Shown here piece by piece: positions 8,867 through 16,731 of a stretch of 49,000 nucleotides of DNA. Below the pieces are notes generated by a model, which saw only the letters and a list, made by a program, of their open reading frames with translations, was not told the DNA's origin and did no database searches. The position numbers and the translations under genes are program-made. Source of the DNA: Pseudomonadota bacterium (GTDB lineage: Bacteria; Pseudomonadota; Gammaproteobacteria; Burkholderiales; Rhodocyclaceae). How positions within the stretch are numbered: position 1 is the first letter of the stretch; each line of letters opens with the position of its first letter. The stretch is from the NCBI GenBank assembly GCA_029780075.1, contig JAKOZI010000011.1, forward strand, positions 1-49,000. Reading direction: 5' to 3'.

Positions 8867-8898
8867 AAAAAATGGCCGGCTGCGTGACGCATCCGGCC
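8867..8898 (-). terminator. intrinsic terminator in the hydrolase leader
   Basis: On the minus strand GGCCGG pairs with CCGGCC and TGCG with CGCA around the loop TCA (single unpaired bases between the two stem parts), followed by A and then six Ts (8867-8872). This is the only textbook stem plus T-tract I see in the window. It lies about 250 bases past the exporter operon's last stop, but also 44 bases upstream of the hydrolase start and downstream of the candidate sigma54 promoter. It therefore either ends the exporter transcript or attenuates the hydrolase transcript. Confidence 0.75.
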
Positions 8899-8954
8899 CG
8901 TATGCCTGCTTTTTCTGTGCAGCAGTGCAACCAACGTTTTCGTTGTTCGTAATC

Positions 8955-8972
8955 AAGCACAAATCACGCCAA
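8955..8972 (-). promoter_or_regulatory. candidate sigma54 promoter for the PEP-CTERM hydrolase
   Basis: The minus strand reads TTGGCGTGATTTGTGCTT. GG and GC are exactly ten bases apart, and the flanks agree with the -24/-12 consensus TTGGCACG-N4-TTGCT at most positions. Transcription would begin near 8945, giving a leader of about 120 bases. PEP-CTERM genes in exosortase-encoding bacteria are known to be controlled by the PrsK/PrsR two-component system with RpoN, which fits. Confidence 0.5.
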
Positions 8973-9041
8973 ATCACCTAGGATTCTGATTTGCAAGTCG
9001 TGTGTCGCTCGCCAGGTGACGAACTGGGAAGTGAGTGTAAA

Positions 9042-9069
9042 ATTTTTCGACAGTTATTTTTTGACAGTT
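9042..9069 (-). repeat. tandem 14-bp direct repeat, possible activator site
   Basis: ATTTTTCGACAGTT (9042-9055) is followed immediately by ATTTTTTGACAGTT (9056-9069), with one mismatch. On the minus strand the pair lies roughly 95-125 bases upstream of the start expected from the sigma54-like promoter, where enhancer-binding proteins usually bind. Nothing else in 8973-9145 is recognised; this stretch is noticeably AT-rich against its surroundings. Confidence 0.5.
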
Positions 9070-9145
9070 GACGCAGCGCGACCGGTATCGTCAAGCGGAA
9101 CGCCCAGCGGAATTCTTGTGCCGCAGCGATGGTTTCCACGCCTTC

Positions 9146-10351
9146 TCATTCGGCGCGCAGCGCGTCGACAGCGTCCAGTCGTGCCGCGCGTCGCGCCGGT
9201 AGCACCCCGGCCAGCAAGCCAATGCCGACCGCGATGCTCTCGGCAAGAACGACGAAGCTGAGTGGGGTATGTACCGGCAGGGCGGGCAGTACCAGGTGGA
9301 TCAGTTGCGCCAGGCCAATGCCGAGCAGCAGCCCGAGCAGGCCACCAACTGCCGAGAGGGCGATGGCTTCGCCGAGAAACAGCCCGAGGATGCTGCGGCG
9401 TGGCGCGCCAAGGGCGACCAGCAGGCCGATCTCGCCGGTACGTTCGGAGACGGCGATGGTCATGATGGTGACAATGCCGACGCCACCGACGAGCAATGAA
9501 ATGCTGCCGAGCGCGCCGACCGCCAGGGTCAGGACGTCGAGAATGTTCGACAGCGTCCGCAACATGTCTTCCTGAGTGGTAATGGTGAAATCTTCCCGCC
9601 CGTGCCGGGCTTTCAGCATTGCCGTGACCAGCGCGCCGACCCTGGCGGCCGGCACGCTTTCCTCATACGAGAGGTCAATCTTCATGATCCCGTCGCGATT
9701 GTAGAGTTCGAGCGCACGCGCGGTCGGGATGTAAGCCGCGTCGTCGAGATCGACACCGAGAAACTGCCCTTTGGCTTCCAGCACGCCGATGACGCGAAAC
9801 TGCAGACCGCCGACGCGTATCCGCGCACCCAGCGGATTGCTGGTGCCGAACAGTTCATCCTTGAGTTTCGCGCCGAGGACGATGAAGGCGCGCGCACTGT
9901 CGGAGTCTTCCTCGGGCAGGAACTGGCCGCTGCGGACCTTGATGCTGAAAACCTTGAGCATCTCGGCGCTGACCCCATTGACGGTGGTGCGTCGCAGGCG
10001 TCCGTTGGCATTGACCTCGGTGTTGCCCCAGACGGTGGCGGTCATGCCGGTGATGTGCGGCAGCTGGGCGAGCGCGCGCGCGTCATCAAGGGTCAGCGGG
10101 CGCACCGAGGTCGGGATGCCGGTCGGTAGGTGCCCGGAGGTCCGGGTCTTGCCCGGGGCGATGCTGAGCACGTTGGTTCCGAACTGGGTGAATTCGGCGA
10201 GCACGAAACGGTGGATGCCTTCACCGATCGAGGTCAGCAGGATCACTGCGGCGATGCCGATGGCGATGCCAAGCAGCGTCAGGAAGCTGCGCAACCGGTG
10301 CGCGGTGATCGCGCGCAGCGCGAGCTGCAGGGAGTCGGTCGGGCGGATCAT
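9146..10351 (-). CDS. MacB/FtsX-type ABC permease (second)
   Basis: A 401-residue permease with an N-terminal transmembrane helix (residues 17-40, FLTLLGIAIGIAAVILLTS), a large periplasmic MacB-PCD domain (about 50-260) and three C-terminal helices of the FtsX core. This is the MacB/LolCE layout without a fused ATPase. The neighbouring gene encodes a paralogous permease of almost the same length, so a heterodimeric membrane domain is likely. It is last in the five-gene exporter operon, 15 bases after the first permease. Periplasmic domains of this type act by mechanotransmission, extracting substrates from the periplasm or inner-membrane outer leaflet. Confidence 0.88.
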   Translation of the reverse strand: MIRPTDSLQLALRAITAHRLRSFLTLLGIAIGIAAVILLTSIGEGIHRFVLAEFTQFGTNVLSIAPGKTRTSGHLPTGIPTSVRPLTLDDARALAQLPHITGMTATVWGNTEVNANGRLRRTTVNGVSAEMLKVFSIKVRSGQFLPEEDSDSARAFIVLGAKLKDELFGTSNPLGARIRVGGLQFRVIGVLEAKGQFLGVDLDDAAYIPTARALELYNRDGIMKIDLSYEESVPAARVGALVTAMLKARHGREDFTITTQEDMLRTLSNILDVLTLAVGALGSISLLVGGVGIVTIMTIAVSERTGEIGLLVALGAPRRSILGLFLGEAIALSAVGGLLGLLLGIGLAQLIHLVLPALPVHTPLSFVVLAESIAVGIGLLAGVLPARRAARLDAVDALRAE

Positions 10352-10366
10352 GGGCGGCGTGCAGGC

Positions 10367-11575
10367 TCAGCGCCGGGCCAGCGCCTGCACCGGGTCGAGT
10401 CGTGCTGCCCGGCGTGCCGGCAGCACCCCGAACAGGATGCCGGTGACTAGCGCCGTGCCAATCCCCGCGAGCACCGCCCAGTCGGGTGGAAACGCCGGAT
10501 AGGCGGGGTAGAGTTGCCGGATCAGCGCGGCGCCAGACTGGCCGAGCACAAACCCGAGCAGAGCGCCGGCCACGGACAGCATCGCCGCTTCAGTCAGGAA
10601 GGCGTTGCGGATTGTCGCGCCCGTGGCGCCAAGTGCCTTGAGCAGGCCGATTTCGGCGGTCCGCTGGGTCACCGAGACGAGCATCACGTTCATCACCAGA
10701 ATGCCGGCGACGGCCAGACTGATCGCTGCGATGCCCGCAACGGCGACGGTCATGGTGCCGAGGAGTCGGTCGAAGGTCGCGAGGACAGCGTCCTGGGTAA
10801 TGATCGTCACGTCCTGCTCACCTTCATGACGCAGCTTGATGATCTCGCCGGCCTGGGTTTTGGCCAGTTCGATGCTGTCGCGGTTAGTAGCTTCGACGAG
10901 AATGCGGAACAACGTGTTGCTGTTGAACATCGCTTGCGCCAGGGCCACCGGCACGATGACCAGTTCGTCGGTGTTCATGCCCAGGCCCTGGCCGCTCGCT
11001 GCGAGGACGCCGACAATCCGGAAGCGTCGGTCACCGATACGCACCAGTTGCCCCAGAGCTTCCTCGCGACCGAACATTTCATCGCGAATCCTGGCCCCGA
11101 TGACTGCTTCGGATGCGCCGCGGCGCCAGTCGCCGGGTGGCAGGAAACGCCCTTGCGCCAGGGCCAGGCGACGCACGTCGATGAATGCGGCGGTGGTGCC
11201 GGCGACCATGACTTCGCGCAACTTGCCGCCAACGCTGATTTCGGAAGTGCCGACGGCCAGCGGTGCGACGCGGTGCACGGCGCTGGCGCGCAGCAGCGCC
11301 TGCGCATCATCGACGGTCAGATCGCGCGGGGTGCTGGTGATGGCGTTGCCGGGGTTGAAGCCACCGGTCTGCGAGCGGCCTGGCAGGACGATTACCAGGT
11401 TGCTGCCGATCGACGAAAACTCCCGGAGCACATAGCGGCGCGCGCCATCGCCAAGCGCCGTCAGCACCACCACGGCAGCGACACCGATGGCCATCGCCAG
11501 TACCAGCAGCACGGTACGCAAGGGACTGCCGCTGGCCGCATCGCGAGCGAAGCGAATCAGGTCGGGAGCGCGCAT
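10367..11575 (-). CDS. MacB/FtsX-type ABC permease (first)
   Basis: A 402-residue permease with the same architecture as its downstream partner: one N-terminal helix ([20 protein letters not shown] follows it), a periplasmic domain, three C-terminal helices, and a closing [17 protein letters not shown] tail typical of the family. It begins two bases after the ATPase stop, so translation is likely coupled. The two permeases share many motifs (PGKTRTSGHLPTG versus [13 protein letters not shown] after strand one) but have diverged clearly, supporting an old duplication and a heterodimer. Confidence 0.88.
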   Translation of the reverse strand: MRAPDLIRFARDAASGSPLRTVLLVLAMAIGVAAVVVLTALGDGARRYVLREFSSIGSNLVIVLPGRSQTGGFNPGNAITSTPRDLTVDDAQALLRASAVHRVAPLAVGTSEISVGGKLREVMVAGTTAAFIDVRRLALAQGRFLPPGDWRRGASEAVIGARIRDEMFGREEALGQLVRIGDRRFRIVGVLAASGQGLGMNTDELVIVPVALAQAMFNSNTLFRILVEATNRDSIELAKTQAGEIIKLRHEGEQDVTIITQDAVLATFDRLLGTMTVAVAGIAAISLAVAGILVMNVMLVSVTQRTAEIGLLKALGATGATIRNAFLTEAAMLSVAGALLGFVLGQSGAALIRQLYPAYPAFPPDWAVLAGIGTALVTGILFGVLPARRAARLDPVQALARR

Positions 11576-11577
11576 GC

Positions 11578-12282
11578 TTATGGAATAGCCTCGCTGCCAC
11601 GCCAGCGGTCGCTCTCGAGCGCTCCGTCGGCCATCAGCAACTGGCGGCGGGCGCGGGCGCCAAGGCTGGAGTCGTGGGTGACGACGATCAGGGTGACCCC
11701 GCGCTGGTTGAGTTCTTCGAGCAGACGCATCACCTCTTCGCCGGTGGCTCGATCGAGGTTGCCGGTAGGCTCGTCGGCAAGGATCACTGCGGGCTGCATG
11801 ATCGTCGCGCGGGCGATCGCGACGCGCTGCCGCTGCCCACCGGAGAGTTGGTCCGGGCGATGGTCGGCGCGGTTCTCCAGTCCATAGTCCCGCAGGGCGC
11901 GGGTGACGCGTGCGCTGCGCTGTGCCGGCGCGATGCCGGCGAGAATCATTGGCAGGGCGATATTCTCGGCAGCGGTCAGGCGCGGCACCAGATGAAAGCT
12001 CTGAAAGACGAAGCCGATGCGCTCGCTACGCACGCGCGCCTGTTCGTCTGCCGACAGGGTGGTGACGTCACGGCCTGCGAGACGGTAGATGCCGGCATTG
12101 GGGCGATCGAGCAGGCCGAGCAGGTTGAGCAGCGTGGATTTTCCCGATCCCGACGGACCCATGACGGCTACGTATTCCCCGGCGGCGATGCACACGTCCA
12201 GGCGGCGCAAGGCGTGCACCTCGCTGTCACCGAGCTGGAAGATCCGCTCAATACCGGCGAGCTCGATCAGTGCATCGCCCAT
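11578..12282 (-). CDS. ABC transporter ATPase, MacB/LolD type
   Basis: A 234-residue ATP-binding subunit with Walker [10 protein letters not shown] near 41-49, the Q-loop in [13 protein letters not shown], signature [14 protein letters not shown], Walker [13 protein letters not shown] and the switch histidine in [24 protein letters not shown] is characteristic of the LolD/MacB/FtsE branch. It powers the two downstream permeases. It starts three bases after the adaptor stop and ends two bases before the first permease, a tight operon. Confidence 0.95.
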   Translation of the reverse strand: MGDALIELAGIERIFQLGDSEVHALRRLDVCIAAGEYVAVMGPSGSGKSTLLNLLGLLDRPNAGIYRLAGRDVTTLSADEQARVRSERIGFVFQSFHLVPRLTAAENIALPMILAGIAPAQRSARVTRALRDYGLENRADHRPDQLSGGQRQRVAIARATIMQPAVILADEPTGNLDRATGEEVMRLLEELNQRGVTLIVVTHDSSLGARARRQLLMADGALESDRWRGSEAIP

Positions 12283-12285
12283 CGA

Positions 12286-13452
12286 CTATCTGCCGCCAGT
12301 TGCCGGCTTGCTGTCGATCGAGTAGGAGGCTCCGGCCTTGACGCCAGCGCGTTCGAGCGAGGTGACCACCTGTTCGCCGTTCGACAAGCCTTCGAGCACT
12401 TCAGTGAATTCCCAATTCGCCAATCCGGTCTTCACCTGGCGTTCTTCGAGCGTGCCGTCGGCGGCAGCCACCAGCACGCGTCCGCCTTCGAGCAGCGCCG
12501 AGCTGGGAATCCGGATGACGTTCTCGCGGATGTCGAGGAGCACTTCGACATCCGCGCTGTAGCCGACCAGCAGCTTGCCCGGCGCTGCCGGGTCGTCGAA
12601 GGCGACCTCGATATCGACGGTGCGTGCCTGCTTTTCGACCGCCGAGACGTACGCTGCCACTCGTCTGACCTTGCCGGAGAAAGAACGTCGCGGCAGTGCG
12701 TCGAGGCTGATGCGCACCGCCTGTCCGGCAGCGATCCGGGGCGCATCGACTTCATCCATCGGGGCCTTGACGTAGAGACAGGAGTCGTCGATCAGGTCGA
12801 TCGCCGGCGGCGTCGGTACACCGGGGGGTGACGGTGTCGAGTACTCGCCCACTTCACCGACGATCTTGGCGATGGTGCCGGCAAATGGCGCATAGAGCAC
12901 CGTCCGCCCCTGCTCGACGCGGGTCAGGCTGACTCTCGCTTCGGCTTGTGCGAAGTCGGCCTTGGCGGCGTCGCAACCCGCTCGCCTGGCCAACGCATCG
13001 CTGCGCGCGCTATCCTCCCTGGCGCCGGAGACAAAACCCTGGATGCGCAGTGCCGATTGACGATCAGCCTCGCGCTCGGCATTGGCCGCCACGACACAGG
13101 CTTCACTGACGCGTTGATGAGCCGTGGCCACCTGTGACGCGACCCATGCGGTCTGCGCTTGCTGGTCGTCGTTCCACAGCTTCATCAGCAATTGGCCCTT
13201 GCTGACCCGATCGCCCTCCCTGACCGCCAGGACCTCGATCCGGCCGCCGCTGATCGTCGACAGTCTGGTGCGCTGACAGGCTTCGACTGTACCGGCGCGG
13301 GTGTTGGCGATGGTTGACTCGACCAGGCCGCGTTCGATGGTCTTCAACACGACGGCGACCGGTTTCGGCCGCGTCGCCCACCAGGCGCCCGCCGCGATCA
13401 GCAGCAGGACAAGAAGCGCGAAGAGCAGACGGCGGTGCAGGGGCGACAGCAT
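12286..13452 (-). CDS. MacA/HlyD-type periplasmic adaptor
   Basis: A membrane-fusion protein with an N-terminal anchor (LLFALLVLLLIAAGAWWAT), a lipoyl-like domain (GGRIEVLAVREGDRVSKGQLL), a coiled-coil hairpin around 100-170, then the second lipoyl half (VLYAPFAGTIAKIVGEVGE) and beta-barrel domains. It would bridge the MacB-like inner-membrane complex to an outer-membrane partner. I prefer the ATG at 13452 (MLSPLHRRLL) because it places the anchor at the N-terminus. A GTG at 13518 would add 22 residues and almost abut the upstream gene; neither has a clear ribosome-binding site. It is second in the operon, directly after the TPR/barrel gene. Confidence 0.9.
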   Translation of the reverse strand: MLSPLHRRLLFALLVLLLIAAGAWWATRPKPVAVVLKTIERGLVESTIANTRAGTVEACQRTRLSTISGGRIEVLAVREGDRVSKGQLLMKLWNDDQQAQTAWVASQVATAHQRVSEACVVAANAEREADRQSALRIQGFVSGAREDSARSDALARRAGCDAAKADFAQAEARVSLTRVEQGRTVLYAPFAGTIAKIVGEVGEYSTPSPPGVPTPPAIDLIDDSCLYVKAPMDEVDAPRIAAGQAVRISLDALPRRSFSGKVRRVAAYVSAVEKQARTVDIEVAFDDPAAPGKLLVGYSADVEVLLDIRENVIRIPSSALLEGGRVLVAAADGTLEERQVKTGLANWEFTEVLEGLSNGEQVVTSLERAGVKAGASYSIDSKPATGGR

Positions 13453-13527
13453 GGCGGGGCCAGGTTGGAGGATGAGCGGGGCATCATTGACCCTGGTGGT
13501 CCGACCCGACCACAGCACTGGCGGTGC

Positions 13528-14742
13528 TCAGGGCCAGTCCTTCGGCAACGGCGCCACGATGGTGAACATCAGCGCCGACGCGCCGAGCAGATCGAGCTGG
13601 CCATAGATCCTCTTGCTGAAGCGGTAGCCGAGGCTGGGTACGAGGCCCGGGGAGAAGCCCTTGTAATTCAGCGGCACCTTGTCCTCGTATTCACCGACGT
13701 AGCCGTAGAGCAGGCCGGCGGTCCATTGCAGGTACCAGTTTTCGAAGCCGAACGGGTCCAGGTAACGCTGGCCGGCGAAGGCGTAGGCGCTCGGTTGACC
13801 AAACGAGTTCGAGAACACAGCGCCGCCCGCCAGCCAGTGCCCTTCGAGTCCTTTCAGGAGCCCGATCGCGACGACTGGCTTGTGGTCCTTGTCGGGATTG
13901 AAATGGACAGTGTAGGGGCTGAATATCAGATCCCAGCCCTGAACGGTGGTCTCGTTCGGTGGCGCGGCGGCGACCGGATTCTGACTGGTGGTCATGGTTG
14001 GGGTGGTCTTGGGCGCATCGTTTCGGGCTGCGGCAGCCTGGGCTCTCGCCTGTGCGGCAGGCGCATCTGCCGCCATTCCCTTGTCGACCGGCTTTGCTGC
14101 GGCTGCACCAGCGGGCGTCGCGGCAGTTCCGCGGGCCTGTGCGGCGGCACCTGCCTTGCCGGTTCCGCTGCTCGGCCGCGCGGCATCGACCTGCCTGCCC
14201 GGGCTGACGGACACGCTGCTGCCGGGTTCGCGCAGCCTCGACAGTTTGGACTGGGTGACCTTGTTCGAGGGATCGAGTTGCAGCGCCTGGTCATAAGCCT
14301 GGCTGGCCAGGCGGGCGTAGACGTCCCCGAGGTTCTCGCGCGCCAGAGCGTAGCCCGGGTCGGTTCTGATGGCCATTTCGAGCGCCGTACGCGCTTTTTC
14401 GTATTGTTTCTGCTGGGCGTAAACGACCGCGAGATTGTTGTAGGGCTCGGGCAGTTCGGGATAGTCTTCGCTCAGTGCGCTGAACACCGCCATCGCCTCG
14501 GTCGGTCGGCCCATCTCGATCAGGATCAAGCCTTTGAGAAAGCGGCCCCGGGCTTCTTTCGGCCTGCCGGCAATGTAGCTGTCGACTTTTTCAAGGGCCT
14601 CCGACGATTGCCCCTGTTTGAGCAAGCGCTCCGCGTCCGAAAACTCGTCTGCCGTGGCAAAAGCGATCATGCCGTTCAGAGCCAGGCCGGCGAGCAAGGC
14701 AGTCAAGGAGGTCGGCAAAGATTTCTGAGGGTTTGCGCGCAT
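13528..14742 (-). CDS. TPR protein fused to a predicted outer-membrane barrel
   Basis: About 404 residues: a signal peptide (LTALLAGLALNGMIAFATA), three or four TPR units to about residue 160, an Ala/Pro/Thr-rich linker (about 175-265), and a C-terminal domain of about 135 residues from WDLIFSPYTVHFNPD to the end. That domain has alternating aromatic strands (NSFGQPSAYAFAGQRY, WYLQWTAGLLYGYVGEYEDK, VPSLGYRF). It resembles a family often mislabelled sn-glycerol-3-phosphate transporter, which I take to be a PagP-like eight-stranded outer-membrane barrel. It is the first gene of the MacAB-like operon and could replace or assist a TolC-type outer-membrane component. The ATG at 14742 is chosen because the paralogue at 27691 starts at the equivalent point. 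Confidence 0.8.
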   Translation of the reverse strand: MRANPQKSLPTSLTALLAGLALNGMIAFATADEFSDAERLLKQGQSSEALEKVDSYIAGRPKEARGRFLKGLILIEMGRPTEAMAVFSALSEDYPELPEPYNNLAVVYAQQKQYEKARTALEMAIRTDPGYALARENLGDVYARLASQAYDQALQLDPSNKVTQSKLSRLREPGSSVSVSPGRQVDAARPSSGTGKAGAAAQARGTAATPAGAAAAKPVDKGMAADAPAAQARAQAAAARNDAPKTTPTMTTSQNPVAAAPPNETTVQGWDLIFSPYTVHFNPDKDHKPVVAIGLLKGLEGHWLAGGAVFSNSFGQPSAYAFAGQRYLDPFGFENWYLQWTAGLLYGYVGEYEDKVPLNYKGFSPGLVPSLGYRFSKRIYGQLDLLGASALMFTIVAPLPKDWP

Positions 14743-14792
14743 CGTTATCGGGTACTTGGCCTGGCAGCGGTTGAGTGTCGCTAAACCGGTCG

Positions 14793-14820
14793 ATTCTAAC
14801 AAGAAGCGCTCCCAAACCAA
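14793..14820 (-). promoter_or_regulatory. promoter of the exporter operon
   Basis: On the minus strand TTGGTT and TAGAAT are 16 bases apart, about 50 bases before the TPR/barrel start. The same two hexamers at the same spacing, with matching flanks, precede the paralogue at 27691; this conservation is the best evidence that the promoter is real. Confidence 0.65.
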
Positions 14821-14845
14821 AGTATTGACCTTCGGTGAATTGAAA

Positions 14846-14874
14846 TTGCAGTGCACCGGACGATGTGTTACAAG
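14846..14874 (+). promoter_or_regulatory. possible promoter of the STAS gene
   Basis: TTGCAG and TACAAG are spaced 17 bases apart, about 40 bases upstream of the STAS gene start. Each hexamer matches consensus at four of six positions, so this is weak. It is divergent from the exporter promoter. Confidence 0.3.
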
Positions 14875-14914
14875 ATGAGTTTATCGCGAAATCATCCGCT
14901 GTCCTGGTTGCCCT

Positions 14915-16159
14915 ATGGTTTTTTCGTTTTTCAAGAAGCCGCCGCCGGAAAAGAAAATGGTGGCTCGCCCAGCGGCCGTACCTCGCCCAAACGAGGAGCG
15001 GGGCGTTTCCCCGGGCGCGCCGCGGGATGACAAGCAGAAGCCATCGAACGCGACACCCGTAGGCCTGGCTCGGGCGGATGTCCCGTTCGCCACGCCGGTT
15101 ACCACGACCGATGCGCCGCCACTGGAACTCAGCGAGTTTGTGTTCAGCGAGACGGCAACCAATTTTCAGATCGAAGCCGAAGTCGACCCGATCGACGCCG
15201 AAGCCGAAGAAGCGGCCATGCTGTATGCGAATGGCCAGGATGTCGTGGTTCGATCGCTGCTGGAGAATGCGACCCGCACCTACCGGTCTGGCCCCGGTGA
15301 GCGCCTGTGGCTGATGCTTTTCGACCTCTTCCGGCTGACGGGTCAGAAAGCCGCCTTCGAGTCGCTGGGAATCGAGTACGCGCAATGTTTCGAGAAGTCG
15401 CCGCCCGGCTGGCGCGGAGATGCCGCCGCTCCGCCGGTGCAGGCCAGGGCGATGGGGACCGTGCTGTTCAAGGGCGAGCTCAGCGGTGACAACGACGCGG
15501 GTTTCGAAGCGGTGCGTCAAGCACTCGCCAAGACCGCGTACCTGCGTCTCGACCTGTCCAAGGTGCGCAAGCTGGATGCCGCCGGGTGCGAGCGACTTCT
15601 GGAACTGCTCCAGCAAGCACAGCGAGGCAAGCGCGAAATCGAATTGCAGGGGCGCGATTACATTGCCGCCCTGCTGGACAGTCGGGTCGTCCCGGGGTGC
15701 CCGGAAGACCGACCCTGCTGGTTGTTGAAGCTCGAGTTTTGCCAGTTGCGAGGGCAACTGGAGGCCTTCGAGGAAGTGGCGATCAACTATGCCGTGACGT
15801 TCGAGATTTCGCCGCCGTCCTGGGACCCCAAGCGGGTGCAGATGGCCGAGCCCGCCCCATTGATGCTGGCTGTCGATGATCAATTGGTGACCGAGGCGTA
15901 TGTCATCAAAGGCGATGTCAAGGGTTCCCGTTTCGGCGATCTGCTGGCGTACGCTGCGGCCAACGATCCGGTGCTGATCGACTGCTCGGCTGCGACGCGC
16001 ATGGACTTTCTCAGCGCCGGTGCCTTGCTCAACGTGCTGACCACGGTCAGACGAACGGGCCGCCAGATCATCTTTCGTCACCCCAACTACCTGCTTGCCG
16101 AGTTGTTCCGCGTTGTCGGGCTGAAAGCCGTCGCCGATGTCGTGCTCGCCAGGAGTTAG
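14915..16159 (+). CDS. STAS-domain protein upstream of hslVU
   Basis: A soluble 414-residue protein with a basic, disordered N-terminus (MVFSFFKKPPPEKK, then a Pro-rich region to about 65), an acidic helical segment, and two related alpha/beta regions. Region one (about 185-245: LFKGELSGDNDAGF, LRLDLSKVRKLDAAGCERLLELLQQ) and region two (about 325-410: IKGDVKGSRFGDL, VLIDCSAATRMDFLSAGALLNVL) both follow the STAS pattern of strand, loop with D/S, helix. The first STAS ends with a DxxGxxxL-type helix. Both are followed or preceded by very similar ESLGIEYAQCFEKSPPGW and FEEVAINYAVTFEISPPSW motifs, pointing to an internal duplication. No ribosome-binding site is clear. It lies 33 bases before hslV; a link to the protease is unproven. 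Confidence 0.75.
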   Translation: MVFSFFKKPPPEKKMVARPAAVPRPNEERGVSPGAPRDDKQKPSNATPVGLARADVPFATPVTTTDAPPLELSEFVFSETATNFQIEAEVDPIDAEAEEAAMLYANGQDVVVRSLLENATRTYRSGPGERLWLMLFDLFRLTGQKAAFESLGIEYAQCFEKSPPGWRGDAAAPPVQARAMGTVLFKGELSGDNDAGFEAVRQALAKTAYLRLDLSKVRKLDAAGCERLLELLQQAQRGKREIELQGRDYIAALLDSRVVPGCPEDRPCWLLKLEFCQLRGQLEAFEEVAINYAVTFEISPPSWDPKRVQMAEPAPLMLAVDDQLVTEAYVIKGDVKGSRFGDLLAYAAANDPVLIDCSAATRMDFLSAGALLNVLTTVRRTGRQIIFRHPNYLLAELFRVVGLKAVADVVLARS

Positions 16160-16192
16160 GGACTCCAGACAGGCACATCAACAGGAGTTCGC

Positions 16193-16729
16193 ATGGATCA
16201 GTACCATGGCACGACGATTCTGTCAGTCCGCCGCGGCAAGCGTGTTGCCATGGGCGGCGACGGGCAGGTGACGCTTGGCAACATCGTGATCAAGGCCAGC
16301 GCGCGCAAGGTTCGGCGCATTCATCAGGGGCAGATCCTCGCAGGCTTTGCTGGCGGCACGGCAGACGCGTTTACCCTCTTCGAACGCTTCGAAGCCAAGC
16401 TCGACAAGCATCAGGGCAATCTGCTGCGCTCGGCGGTTGAACTCGCCAAGGACTGGCGGAGCGACCGCGCCCTGCGCCGTCTGGATGCCATGCTGTCGGT
16501 GGCTGACCGGGAGAATTCGCTGATCATCACTGGCAATGGGGACGTGGTGGAACCGGAGCACGGCATTGTGGCCATTGGTTCCGGGGGAGCGTTTGCGCAC
16601 TCGGCGGCACGCGCTCTGGTCGAGAACAGCGAACTCGATCCTGCCGAGGTGGTGCGCAAGTCCTTGCAGATCGCCAGCGAACTGTGCATCTATACTAATC
16701 AGAATTTCACCATCGAGGTACTGGAATAA
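16193..16729 (+). CDS. hslV: ATP-dependent protease peptidase subunit HslV
   Basis: The proteasome-like peptidase subunit of HslUV (ClpQY), forming a double hexamer in the cytoplasm. The processed N-terminal catalytic threonine should be the first Thr of [10 protein letters not shown] (residue 7), after removal of [31 protein letters not shown] and the later [14 protein letters not shown] are family landmarks, and 178 residues is the standard length. AGGAG lies seven bases before the ATG. hslU follows two bases after the stop, so the pair is coupled. Confidence 0.98.
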   Translation: MDQYHGTTILSVRRGKRVAMGGDGQVTLGNIVIKASARKVRRIHQGQILAGFAGGTADAFTLFERFEAKLDKHQGNLLRSAVELAKDWRSDRALRRLDAMLSVADRENSLIITGNGDVVEPEHGIVAIGSGGAFAHSAARALVENSELDPAEVVRKSLQIASELCIYTNQNFTIEVLE

Positions 16730-16731
16730 TC

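Noticed and set aside
13435-14784. 449-codon plus-strand ORF opposite the TPR/barrel gene
   Set aside because: Low-complexity Arg/Gly composition, no recognisable domain, and complete overlap with a well-supported minus-strand gene that has a conserved promoter.
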